Assembly (NCBI RefSeq): GCF_004114975.1
Contig: NZ_CP030051.1
Span: forward strand, 6,262,001-6,326,000
DNA: 64,000 nt
Direction of reading: 5' to 3'
Origin: Bradyrhizobium guangdongense
GTDB taxonomy: Bacteria > Pseudomonadota > Alphaproteobacteria > Rhizobiales > Xanthobacteraceae
Below the pieces are notes generated by a model that had not been told where the DNA came from, did not search any database, and saw only the letters and a program-made list of their open reading frames with translations. Made by a program: the position numbers and the translations under genes. This document shows positions 8,783-17,181 of this stretch, piece after piece; the stretch's first letter is position 1, and every line of letters starts with the position of its first letter.

Positions 8783-9442
8783 GTGAGCGGTGGCAAGAGA
8801 ATGCGCAAACCGGCCGCGGCAAGGCCGGCGAAGCGGGCCAAGAAGGCTACCGCGAAGCCGGCGGAGCCTGCAATGGACGTCACGGTGGGCCGCCGCATCC
8901 GCGATCTTCGGCGCGTCAGGCAATTCTCGCTGGAAACGGTCGCGGCGCGCACCGATCTGTCGATCGGCTTCCTCAGCCAGATCGAGCGCGGCCTATCGTC
9001 GCCCTCGCTGCGCGTGCTGGCGACGCTCGCGGACGTGCTCGGCGTCGGCATTGCCGCGCTGTTCGGTCCAAGCCCGAGCGCTGACGGCGCATCCGATCAG
9101 GTGGTCACGCGCGGACTGCAGCGACCGGAGCTCAAGCTGTGGCGCACCGGCGTCTCCAAGCAATTGCTGAGCCCGGCCAGTGCCGACAACAAGCTGAACC
9201 TGTTCCTGGTGCATCTCGAGCCGGGCGGCTCAACGGGCGACGAGCTCTACACCCATGACGGCGAGGAAGCCGGTCTCGTGCTGGAGGGCGAGATGATGCT
9301 GACGGTGGACAGGGAGACATGGTCGCTGAAGACCGGCGACAGCTTTCGGTTCGCGAGCCGCAGGCCGCACCGGTTTTCCAATCCGGCGCGGGATGCAAAG
9401 GCCGTCGTGCTGTGGGTGAATTGCGTGACGGGGGCTGGCTGA
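8783..9442 (+). CDS. XRE-family regulator with C-terminal cupin domain
   Basis: A 219-residue protein with a Lys/Ala-rich N-terminal tail (residues 1-30), an HTH of the XRE type (GRRIRDLRRVRQFSLETVAARTD... SIGFLSQIERGLSSPS, about residues 33-75) and a cupin domain near 140-215 containing HDGEEAGLVLEGEM and GDSFRF..RRPHRF. This layout matches the PuuR-like group, in which the cupin binds a small metabolite. The GTG at 8783 is used as start; an ATG at 8801 or 8873 is possible. It is divergent from the amino-acid ABC transporter/oxidase operon, and palindromes lie between, so it probably controls that operon. Confidence 0.85.
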   Translation: MSGGKRMRKPAAARPAKRAKKATAKPAEPAMDVTVGRRIRDLRRVRQFSLETVAARTDLSIGFLSQIERGLSSPSLRVLATLADVLGVGIAALFGPSPSADGASDQVVTRGLQRPELKLWRTGVSKQLLSPASADNKLNLFLVHLEPGGSTGDELYTHDGEEAGLVLEGEMMLTVDRETWSLKTGDSFRFASRRPHRFSNPARDAKAVVLWVNCVTGAG

Positions 9443-9472
9443 ATTCTCGCCTTTCGACATTGCTAGCGAAGC

Positions 9473-9516
9473 GAAGCAATCCAGACTCTCACCACGGAAA
9501 CGGTCTGGATTGCTTC
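9473..9516. repeat. Intergenic inverted repeat
   Basis: GAAGCAATCCAGAC (9473-9486) and GTCTGGATTGCTTC (9503-9516) form a perfect 14-bp stem with a 16-base loop. The pattern (GCGAAGCAATCCAGA...TCTGGATTGCTTCGTCGC) is a frequent Bradyrhizobium intergenic element. It lies between the convergent XRE-cupin and dadA genes and may terminate both. Confidence 0.7.
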
Positions 9517-9554
9517 GTCGCGAGAGCTCCTCGCAATGACGAGGAGATAGAGTC

Positions 9555-10820
9555 TTACCCAAACCGGTGCTGATACCGCGCCACCGACAGCGCACTCACA
9601 TCGATGTCCGGTTTCCTGCCCGACAGCATGTCGGCGAGCACGCGCGCCGAACCGCAGGACATGGTCCAGCCGAGCGTGCCATGCCCGGTGTTGAGGTGGA
9701 GGTTGGCGTATTGCGTCGGGCCGATCACGGGGGGACCATCCGGCGTCATCGGGCGCAGGCCGCTCCAGAACGTGGCCTTGGAAAGATCGCCGCCACGCGG
9801 GAACAGATCGGTCAACGAATGATCGAGCGTGGCGCGGCGCGCATCGTAGAGCTTATCCGAATAGCCGGAGATCTCGGCGGTGCCGCCGACGCGGATGCGA
9901 TTGCCGAGGCGGGTGATCGCGACCTTGTAGCTCTCGTCCATCACGGTCGATTCCGGCGCGCCGGAAGCGTCCTTGATCGGCACCGTGATCGAATAACCTT
10001 TCACCGGATAGACCGGCAGCGAGATGCCGAGCGGCGCGGCGAGGCGCGACGACCAGCTGCCGAGTGCGAGGACATAGTTGTCGGCCTGCAGCAGGCCGGC
10101 ACTGGTCGCGACGCCGCTGACGCGTCCACCTTCCGTGATGACGCGGTCGATGCCGGTGTTGAACAGGAAGCGCACGCCGAGCGCCTGGGCATGCTTGGCC
10201 AGCGCCTGCGTGAACATGTGACAGTCGCCGGTCTCGTCCTGCGGCAGGCGAAGGCCACCGACGAATTTGTCCTTTACGCCCGCGAGCGCCGGTTCGACCG
10301 CGATGCAGCCTTCGCGGCTCAGCGTCTCGTAAGGCACGCCATATTGCTTGAGCACCGCGATGTCTTCGTCAGTCCCGTCGAGCTGGGCCTGATAGCGGAA
10401 CAGCTGCAGCGTTCCTTGCGAGCGCTCGTCATATTGAATGCCGATGTCGCGGCGCAGATCGCGCAAGGAATCGCGGCTGTATTCCGCGATCGGGATCATC
10501 CGGCTCTTGTTCACCGCATAGCGCGCGCTGGTGCAGTTGCGCAGCATCTTGAGCAGCCAGACCCACATCACGGGATCGAGCTTCGGCCGGATCACCAGCG
10601 GGCCGTGCTTCATCAGGAGCCATTTGACCGCCTTCACCGGCACGCCGGGGCCGGCCCATGGCGAGGAATAGCCGGGCGACACTTCGCCGGCATTGGCAAA
10701 GGAGGTCTCCAGCGCCGGCTCGGGCTGACGGTCGACGACCGTCACCTCGTGGCCGGCACGGGCGAGGTAGTAGGCAGAGGTGACGCCGATGACACCGCTG
10801 CCGAGGATCAGAACTTTCAC
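9555..10820 (-). CDS. dadA: D-amino-acid dehydrogenase small subunit-type
   Basis: A 421-residue flavoprotein close in length to DadA (about 420-430 residues). The N-terminus [20 protein letters not shown] is the FAD motif, followed by the DadA-typical [24 protein letters not shown] and the C-terminal [17 protein letters not shown] and [13 protein letters not shown] motifs. It oxidatively deaminates D-amino acids to 2-oxo acids, passing electrons to the respiratory chain at the inner membrane. A racemase is not adjacent, unlike the classical dadAX operon. Its neighbours are a transaminase and two XRE-cupin regulators, which fits an amino-acid scavenging region. Confidence 0.9.
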   Translation of the reverse strand: MKVLILGSGVIGVTSAYYLARAGHEVTVVDRQPEPALETSFANAGEVSPGYSSPWAGPGVPVKAVKWLLMKHGPLVIRPKLDPVMWVWLLKMLRNCTSARYAVNKSRMIPIAEYSRDSLRDLRRDIGIQYDERSQGTLQLFRYQAQLDGTDEDIAVLKQYGVPYETLSREGCIAVEPALAGVKDKFVGGLRLPQDETGDCHMFTQALAKHAQALGVRFLFNTGIDRVITEGGRVSGVATSAGLLQADNYVLALGSWSSRLAAPLGISLPVYPVKGYSITVPIKDASGAPESTVMDESYKVAITRLGNRIRVGGTAEISGYSDKLYDARRATLDHSLTDLFPRGGDLSKATFWSGLRPMTPDGPPVIGPTQYANLHLNTGHGTLGWTMSCGSARVLADMLSGRKPDIDVSALSVARYQHRFG

Positions 10821-10891
10821 GCTTGGTCAAACTCCCGCGGCATCACGCTCACCGCTGCAAGATAAAACTCACCAGCGGCGAGAGCAAATTA

Positions 10892-12220
10892 TCAGGCCAC
10901 CTTCTTGATGGCATCGCCGAGGATCGAGACCATCTGGTCGATGTGGCTCTTCTCGACGATGAGCGGAGGCGACATCGCGAAGCTGTCGCCGCTCATGCGC
11001 AGGTAAAGGCCGGTGTTGAAGCAGTCGACCATGACGTCATAGCCCCGCGCACCAACGACGCCGTCACGCGGCGCCAGCTCGACCGCGCCCATCAGGCCGC
11101 AATTTCTGATGTCGACGACGTTGGGCAGCCCCTTGAGCGAATGCAGCGCATCGCGCCAGTATTCGGCCATCGTGGCACCGCGCGTCAGCAGGCCTTCGTC
11201 CTTGTAGATGTCGAGCGTCGCGATGCCGGCCGCGCAGGCGGTCGGATGCGCCGAATAGGTGTAGCCGTGGAACAGTTCCATCATGTTCTCGGGACCGACC
11301 ATCATGCCGTCGTGAACCTTGCGGCTGGCGAACACTGCACCGCACGGAATGGTGCCGTTGGTGATGCCCTTCGCCGTCGTCATCAGGTCCGGCGTGACGC
11401 CGAAGAAATTGGCGGCGAACGGCGTGCCGAGGCGGCCGAAGCCGGTGATGACCTCGTCAAAAATCAGGAGGATGCCGTGCTTGTCGCAGATCTCGCGCAG
11501 GCGCTGCAGATAGCCCTTGGGCGGCGGCAGCACGGCTGTCGAGCCCGGCACCGGCTCGACGATCACGGCGGCGATCGTCTCGGCGCCATGCAAGCCGACC
11601 AGGCGCTCGAGATCGTCAGCAAGCTCGGCGCCGTGCTCGGGCTGATCCTTGGCGAATGCGTTGCGGGAGAGATCATGGGTGTGGCGGATGTGGTCGACGC
11701 CCGGCAGCAACGTGGTGAAGGCGCGACGGTTGGCGACCATGCCGCCGACCGAGGTCCCGCCGAAACCGACGCCATGATAGCCGCGCTCACGGCCGATCAA
11801 GCGGGTGCGGCTCGCCTGGCCGGTGGCGCGGTGATAGGCTAGCGCGATCTTCAGCGCGGTGTCGACCGATTCAGAGCCGGAGTTGGTGAAGAAGACGCGA
11901 TCGAGGCCCTTCGGTGCGATCTCGGCGAGGCGCTCGGCGAAATCGAAAGCCAGCGGATGGCCCATCTGGAACGACGGCGCGAAGTCCAGCGTCATCAACT
12001 GCCGTTCGACGGCGGCGGCAATCTGCTTGCGGCCGTGGCCGGCATTGACGCACCAGAGGCCAGCGGAGCCGTCGATCACCTTGCGGCCGTCGACCGTGGT
12101 GTAGTGCATGCCCTCGGCCGAGGAAAACAGGCGCGGCGCCTTCTTGAACTGCCGGTTGGCCGTGAACGGCATCCAGAACGAGTCGGTCTTGATAGTGTTC
12201 GGAATCTGATGAAGGGTCAC
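10892..12220 (-). CDS. Class III (omega) aminotransferase
   Basis: A 442-residue PLP enzyme. The GTG at 12220 (MTLHQIPNTIKTDSFWMPF) is chosen because AAGGAG lies eight bases upstream. Class III features include GSAGLWCVNAGHG near residue 50, FFTNSGSESVDTALKIA, the Asp of IFDEVITGFGRLG and the PLP-binding Lys in MTTAKGITNG. The N-terminal DSFWMPFTANRQFKKAPRLF resembles beta-alanine/putrescine-pyruvate omega-transaminases. It moves a terminal amino group from an amine or omega-amino acid to pyruvate or a similar acceptor. It is divergent from a PuuR-like regulator, suggesting control by a polyamine-related signal. Confidence 0.88.
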   Translation of the reverse strand: MTLHQIPNTIKTDSFWMPFTANRQFKKAPRLFSSAEGMHYTTVDGRKVIDGSAGLWCVNAGHGRKQIAAAVERQLMTLDFAPSFQMGHPLAFDFAERLAEIAPKGLDRVFFTNSGSESVDTALKIALAYHRATGQASRTRLIGRERGYHGVGFGGTSVGGMVANRRAFTTLLPGVDHIRHTHDLSRNAFAKDQPEHGAELADDLERLVGLHGAETIAAVIVEPVPGSTAVLPPPKGYLQRLREICDKHGILLIFDEVITGFGRLGTPFAANFFGVTPDLMTTAKGITNGTIPCGAVFASRKVHDGMMVGPENMMELFHGYTYSAHPTACAAGIATLDIYKDEGLLTRGATMAEYWRDALHSLKGLPNVVDIRNCGLMGAVELAPRDGVVGARGYDVMVDCFNTGLYLRMSGDSFAMSPPLIVEKSHIDQMVSILGDAIKKVA

Positions 12221-12370
12221 GGCCGCGCTCCTTTGCTGACCGCCTAGCAGAGCCACGGCTTCGATAGCGCAACAAGTCCTTTTCTGATGAGCTACAAGCC
12301 ATTGATTTTACTGAGGCTGCCGGTCCATATTTGCGCGATCCGCAACACCTGCAACACAGGACCTGGCCCC

Positions 12371-12919
12371 ATGAGCGTCGATATCGGTGGACGGCTGCGA
12401 TTCATCCGGGCGCGCCAGAAATTGTCGCAGCGCGAGCTGGCGAAGCGCGCCGGCGTCACAAATTCGACCATCTCGCTGATTGAATCGAACCAGATGAACC
12501 CCTCCGTCGGCGCGCTCAAACGCATCCTCGACGGCATTCCGATGGGGCTCGCCGAGTTCTTCGCGCTGGAGCCGGAGTCCCGCCGCAAGATCTTCTACCG
12601 CGCCGAAGAACTCACCGAGGTCGGCAAGAAGCCGATTTCCTATCGGCAAGTCGGCGACAATCTGTTCGGCCGCAGTCTGCAAATTCTGAAAGAGCGCTAC
12701 GAACCCGGCAGCGACACCGGACGCGTGCATCTCGTTCATGAAGGCGAGGAAGGCGGCATCGTGATCTCGGGGAAGCTCGAAGTCACCGTCGAAGACGAGC
12801 GGCGCATCCTCAATCCCGGGGACGCCTATTACTTCGAAAGCCGACGGCCACACCGATTCCGCTGCGTCGGCGGCAAGCCCTGCGAAGTGATCTCGGCCTG
12901 TACCCCGCCGACATTCTGA
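12371..12919 (+). CDS. PuuR-like XRE-cupin transcriptional regulator
   Basis: A 182-residue protein, nearly the length of E. coli PuuR (185). An XRE HTH lies at residues 4-58 (LRFIRARQKLSQRELAKRAG, TNSTISLIESNQMNPS) and a cupin at about 105-178 (HLVHEGEEGGIVISGKLEV, LNPGDAYYFESRRPHRF). The ATG at 12371 is preferred over upstream in-frame codons because the HTH begins right after it and AGGA lies nearby. The gene is divergent from the omega-transaminase and probably represses it in response to putrescine or a related compound. Confidence 0.85.
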   Translation: MSVDIGGRLRFIRARQKLSQRELAKRAGVTNSTISLIESNQMNPSVGALKRILDGIPMGLAEFFALEPESRRKIFYRAEELTEVGKKPISYRQVGDNLFGRSLQILKERYEPGSDTGRVHLVHEGEEGGIVISGKLEVTVEDERRILNPGDAYYFESRRPHRFRCVGGKPCEVISACTPPTF

Positions 12920-13054
12920 AGCGCGACCGTCTCCTCCGGAATCGTACGGAGCACCGGCATCGGCAGTGGTTGAGCCAGCTCAATTTCTGCAGGCCCGACC
13001 GCCTTATAGTACGAGTCGTAGCCGAGCAGCCTCGCGCAAAGGTGTTGAGGTTAT

Positions 13055-13083
13055 GGCCCCGGACTCCTAGGCACTCCGGGGCC
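13055..13083. other. GC-rich hairpin ahead of a small ORF
   Basis: GGCCCCGGA (13055-13063) pairs with TCCGGGGCC (13075-13083), giving a 9-bp stem with an 11-base loop. It lies 20 bp upstream of the 50-residue ORF and close to its ribosome binding site, so it could be a leader structure or a terminator for transcripts entering from the left. No T-run follows. Confidence 0.45.
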
Positions 13084-13103
13084 GCTTCGTCGGAGGTTCG
13101 CAG

Positions 13104-13256
13104 ATGAAGATCACGCTCCCCAACGCAGAAGCAGCGCTCGATCAGCTCCAGCGCGATGCCGACAAGCTCCACACGCAAGAGCTGCGCAAGGCGATCGAGA
13201 AATACCTCGAGGATCAGAAAGAGCAGCTCAAGGCGCTGCGGCGGTTGATGAACTGA
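13104..13256 (+). CDS. Small helical hypothetical protein (50 aa)
   Basis: A 50-residue frame (MKITLPNAEAALDQLQRDAD at the start) preceded by GGAGG eleven bases upstream of the ATG. The sequence is rich in Leu, Lys, Glu and Gln in a heptad-like pattern and should form one amphipathic helix or short coiled coil, ending QLKALRRLMN. There is no signal peptide or membrane segment. It is too short for a family call. The clear ribosome binding site and strongly helical composition support a real gene. Confidence 0.6.
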   Translation: MKITLPNAEAALDQLQRDADKLHTQELRKAIEKYLEDQKEQLKALRRLMN

Positions 13257-13359
13257 CGCAGGTCCACGGCGTGAGCGACGTTGTGCGTTCGCCTGAACCG
13301 GGAAGAGATGCGCGACGACCAAGCAGCAGGCACTATCTGCTTTGATCGAAGAGCCGCTC

Positions 13360-14874
13360 ATGCCCACGTCGTTCCGCCTCGCGCTACTTGCAGCCGCGCT
13401 GTTCGCTCCCGCTTCCGCCCAAGCCATGGACGATTTCCTGCGCGCCAGCAGCAACGCATCAATGACGATGACGTTCTGCGCGGCAAGCTCCGACGGCAGC
13501 AAGACCGAGGGCCCAAGCAAATTCTGCCGGGAAGCCGGCTACGACAAACTCGTCGCCGCGGTCGATAGATCGTTTGCGGCAGCTCTTACCAAGGCCCCGG
13601 TCAACATCCGACCGCTGTTCAAGCGCGATCAGGCCTGGTTCAACGACATGATCCAGGAGGCCGCCTATACGGTAGAGGAGGCCGACGAGGCCGAGCTGCG
13701 CGAGAACCTGGCCAACGCGCTCCGCCGGCGCGCGGCCACGCTCGACGACCTCGCCCGCGGCTTCGGACGCGGTGGCCTGAGCGGCGCATGGGCCAACGCG
13801 CTGGGCGGCGTTTCGCTGACCGGGACCGAGGCAGGCGCCTATCGCCTCGAGGCGGAGTTGAACTCCAACTACGGCAGCGACAGGCATTGGCATTGCAAGC
13901 TCACCGCGATGGTGAAGCCCGGCGACGATGGCTGGCACGTCGGCATCACGATGCCGGCGCAACCGTCCGAGCCCGAAGCGAAGCCCGCCGTTTCAGTCCC
14001 GATCAAATTGCGACGGCAGGGCGATACGCTCCGCATCGTGCTGCTGGCAAACGAAGAGCAGTGGTTCTCCTCCAACGATCCGGACTGCGATCGGCTCGGC
14101 CAGGTGACCGGCAGCTATTTCGCGAGCGGAAAGCAGGATGGGGCCGACAAGACCGACACAAGCTTCGTGATGCCGACCTTCGACTGCACGAGGCCGGACA
14201 CGGCGACGGACGAGGAAATCTGCGCCGACCCGGACCTGGCCGCGAACGACCAGCGGCTGAACCGAGCATGGCGAGCGCTGCTGCCGCGTCTCGACGAGGC
14301 AACGCGCCGCGCACTCACGGAGGACCAGCGCCACTGGGTGAGCGCCCAGACTTTGCAATATCCGGAATTCCTGCATCCGGCGTGGGAGAAGCGCACCTCG
14401 GCGATGCATTACACCGTGTTCGGGCGAGAACGTCTCAACGGCCTGCAACGCGAACGCATCGCGCTGCTCGAAGGTTTCGACGACAAGCGCATCGGTCTTG
14501 CCGGCACCTGGCTCGCCTACAACGCCATCATCAAGGTCACCGTCGACAAGGACGGCGCGGTCGAGGCCCAGGGCTGGAAGTGGTCACAGGCCGACTGGAA
14601 GGGCGGCTGCGACTACGAGATCAGCGGCGATCTCAAGGGTAGCACTTTCCGCTCGAGCGAGCAGCGCAAGAACCCGGACACGCTGGAGCGCGACCACGCC
14701 ATGCTCGTCGTCAACAGGCTCGACGATGTCTTTGCCAGACGACGCGAAGGCAAGAACGACAACGCCGACGACGAGCCGAAATGCAAGCGCAACACCACGA
14801 TCTCCTCGACCGCGCGGCTGTTTCCAGTCAGACCGTCCCAGGACATCGACAATCCGCCCGGCGCGATACGCTAA
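13360..14874 (+). CDS. Secreted protein with LprI-like (DUF1311) domain
   Basis: A 504-residue exported protein; the ATG at 13360 gives a clean signal peptide (MPTSFRLALLAAALFAPASA, cut before MDD). Around residues 277-330 the segment with FDCTRP, EEICADPDLAANDQRLNRAW and LTEDQRHWVSA matches the four-Cys/Trp pattern of LprI-type lysozyme inhibitor proteins. The rest is not recognised; a similar but weaker pattern (FCREAGYDKLVAAVDRSF, RDQAWFND) near residues 45-95 suggests a second diverged copy. The protein probably resides in the periplasm. A role in protecting the wall from lysozymes is only suggested by the domain. Confidence 0.75.
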   Translation: MPTSFRLALLAAALFAPASAQAMDDFLRASSNASMTMTFCAASSDGSKTEGPSKFCREAGYDKLVAAVDRSFAAALTKAPVNIRPLFKRDQAWFNDMIQEAAYTVEEADEAELRENLANALRRRAATLDDLARGFGRGGLSGAWANALGGVSLTGTEAGAYRLEAELNSNYGSDRHWHCKLTAMVKPGDDGWHVGITMPAQPSEPEAKPAVSVPIKLRRQGDTLRIVLLANEEQWFSSNDPDCDRLGQVTGSYFASGKQDGADKTDTSFVMPTFDCTRPDTATDEEICADPDLAANDQRLNRAWRALLPRLDEATRRALTEDQRHWVSAQTLQYPEFLHPAWEKRTSAMHYTVFGRERLNGLQRERIALLEGFDDKRIGLAGTWLAYNAIIKVTVDKDGAVEAQGWKWSQADWKGGCDYEISGDLKGSTFRSSEQRKNPDTLERDHAMLVVNRLDDVFARRREGKNDNADDEPKCKRNTTISSTARLFPVRPSQDIDNPPGAIR

Positions 14875-14911
14875 AGCGCGACGCGATTCTGATGAATCGT
14901 CATCGCGCTTT
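14873..14911. terminator. Bidirectional hairpin between convergent genes
   Basis: A long imperfect stem begins with AAAGCGCGA at 14873 and closes with ATCGCGCTTT at 14902-14911, with GATTC/GAATC inner pairing. It sits between the convergent LprI-domain and molybdenum oxidoreductase genes. A-rich and T-rich ends on both strands fit termination in both directions. Confidence 0.55.
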
Positions 14912-14919
14912 GCGGGGGA

Positions 14920-17181
14920 TCAGAGCTGCGTCAGCAGCTCCTCGATTCGGATCGGGAAGCGGCGCACGCGCACACCGGTCGCATGCCAGACCGCGTTGGC
15001 AACCGCGCCCGCACTGCCCGTGATGCCGATCTCGCCAACGCCCTTGATGCCGAGCGCATTCACATGCGGATCGTGCTCCTCGACCGTGATCACGTCGAGC
15101 GGGGGCACGTCGGCATTCACGGGGATATGGTACTCGCCGAGATTGGCGTTCATGATCCTGCCGCTGCGGCGGTCGGTGATGGCCTCCTCGTGCAGCGCAA
15201 ATGACATGCCCCAGATCATGCCGCCGAACAGCTGGCTCTTCACCAGATGCGGATTGACGATGCGCCCCGCCGCGAAGGCCCCGACCATGCGGGTGACGCG
15301 GACCTGGGCGAGTTCGGGATCGACCTTCACCTCGGCGAACACCGCGCCATGGGCATGCATCGCGTACTCTTCCATCGCTGCAGGGTTCGCCGCGCCGGTG
15401 CCGCGCGCCTCGACCTCGGCGACATCGGCGCGCGCCAGGATCTCGGCGTAGCTCTCGCTGCGGCTCTCGTCGTCGCGGCGGATCAACCGGCCATCGCGCG
15501 CGATCACGCCGGCATTGCCGGCGCCGAACAGGGGCGAGCGCTCGTCATTAGTGGCAAGGTCGGCGAGTTTTGCGACCACAGCGGCGCCGGCGCTGTGGAT
15601 CGCAGCACCTGCAGTCGCCGTATGCGCCGAGCCACCGGCGATGCCGGCATCGGGCAGGTCGGATGTACCCGCCTTGAACGTGACGCGGTCAATATCCAGG
15701 CCGACGGCATCGGCTGCGATCTGGGCCAGCGCCGTCCAGGCGCCCTGCCCCATGTCGTGGGCGCCGATCTCCATCGCGCCGGTGCCGTCACGACGGATTG
15801 CCGCGCGCGCTTCGGCCTGGAACATCAGCGCAGGAAACGTCGCCGTGCCCATGCCCCAGCCGACCAGATGGCCGGCATCGTCCCGCATCTGCCGCGGCTG
15901 GAGCGGCCGCTTCCCCCAGCCAAAACGCGCCGCACCCTGATCGTAACAGGCCCGCAACGCTTTCGACGAAAACGGCTTGCCAGTGATCGGCTCGACCTCG
16001 GCATAGTTCTTCAGGCGGAAGGCGAGCGGATCCATGCCGCAGGCCCAGGCCATCTCGTCGATGGCGCTTTCCAATGCAATCGATCCTGTCGCCTCGCCCG
16101 GCGCACGCATGAACAATGGCGTACCGGTGTTGACGCGCACCGCCTCATGCGAGGTGCGGATCGCAGGCGATGCATAAAGCGTGTGCGAAGCATCGGCGGC
16201 CGGTTCATAGAAATCGTCGAACGTGCTCGACACGGTACGCGCGTGGTGATCGAGCGCGGTCAGGCGCCCCTCGGCATCGGCGCCGATGCGCAAGCGCTGA
16301 CGCGTCGGCGCCCGATGGCCCACCGGGCCATACATCTGCTCCCGACGCAGCACCAGCTTCACCGGCCTGCCGACCAGCTTTGCGGCCATGATGCCGAGCA
16401 CCGGCGGACCTGCCATGAGTCCTTTGGAGCCAAAGCCGCCGCCGAGGAAAGGGCTGCGGATGTAGATCTTGTCGTGCGGGATGCCGAACAATTCGGCGAC
16501 GCGCGCCAGCGACAGCATCAGACCCTGGGTCGGCATGTCGATCTGAAGACTATCGCCTTCCCAGCTAGCCACGATCGCATGCGGCTCCATCGCATTGTGA
16601 TATTGCGGAGGCGTGTCGTAGGTCGCGTCGATTCTCTTGTCGGCCGAGGCAAGGCCCGCCTCGACGTCCCCGCGATGATGTTCCGCTGGGTTACCGACAC
16701 CGACGACGGGCGGCACGTAACGATCGCCGGCATCGAGGCCGACGAGAGCGGGCAACGTCTCGTAGCGCGGCGCCAGCAGCACCGCGCCTTCGGTCGCGGC
16801 CTCGAGCGTCTCGGCAATCACGACGGCGATGGGCTGGTTGGCGTAGCGAACCTCGTTGCTCTGCAACACCTCCATCCGGAACACGAACGGGTTGGTCTTG
16901 ATCTCCGGATCGATCGCGAGTTGCGGCTTGTGGTCCGGCGTCATGACATCGATGACACCGGGATGGCGCTTTGCGGCAGCGACGTCGAGCGAGGTCACGC
17001 GGCCATGCGCGATGCTGGATACCGCCATCACCGCAAACAGCATCCCGGGCGGATGATTGTCGGCGGCATAGGTCGCCTGCCCCTTCACCTTGAGCACGCC
17101 GTCGCGGCGGGTCAGCGGCTGGCCGATGTTCGAGCCATGACGGAGATGAGCGGGAGCGCTGGTGAGATTGAGCTCAGGCAT
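14920..17181 (-). CDS. Molybdopterin-binding subunit of aldehyde/xanthine-type oxidoreductase (PaoC/YagR-like)
   Basis: A 753-residue large subunit of the xanthine dehydrogenase superfamily. The start at 17181 (MPELNLTSAPAHL) has GGAG nine bases upstream and overlaps the FAD-subunit gene by eight bases. Family features are the N-terminal GQPLTRRDGVLKVKGQATYA, the glycine-rich FLGGGFGSKG loop that contacts the cofactor, and the catalytic Glu in GVGEIGITG near the C-terminus. It oxidises an aldehyde or N-heterocycle by hydroxylation at molybdenum. Length and partner subunits resemble E. coli PaoABC. No Tat signal is seen on any subunit, so the complex is probably cytoplasmic. Confidence 0.9.
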   Translation of the reverse strand: MPELNLTSAPAHLRHGSNIGQPLTRRDGVLKVKGQATYAADNHPPGMLFAVMAVSSIAHGRVTSLDVAAAKRHPGVIDVMTPDHKPQLAIDPEIKTNPFVFRMEVLQSNEVRYANQPIAVVIAETLEAATEGAVLLAPRYETLPALVGLDAGDRYVPPVVGVGNPAEHHRGDVEAGLASADKRIDATYDTPPQYHNAMEPHAIVASWEGDSLQIDMPTQGLMLSLARVAELFGIPHDKIYIRSPFLGGGFGSKGLMAGPPVLGIMAAKLVGRPVKLVLRREQMYGPVGHRAPTRQRLRIGADAEGRLTALDHHARTVSSTFDDFYEPAADASHTLYASPAIRTSHEAVRVNTGTPLFMRAPGEATGSIALESAIDEMAWACGMDPLAFRLKNYAEVEPITGKPFSSKALRACYDQGAARFGWGKRPLQPRQMRDDAGHLVGWGMGTATFPALMFQAEARAAIRRDGTGAMEIGAHDMGQGAWTALAQIAADAVGLDIDRVTFKAGTSDLPDAGIAGGSAHTATAGAAIHSAGAAVVAKLADLATNDERSPLFGAGNAGVIARDGRLIRRDDESRSESYAEILARADVAEVEARGTGAANPAAMEEYAMHAHGAVFAEVKVDPELAQVRVTRMVGAFAAGRIVNPHLVKSQLFGGMIWGMSFALHEEAITDRRSGRIMNANLGEYHIPVNADVPPLDVITVEEHDPHVNALGIKGVGEIGITGSAGAVANAVWHATGVRVRRFPIRIEELLTQL

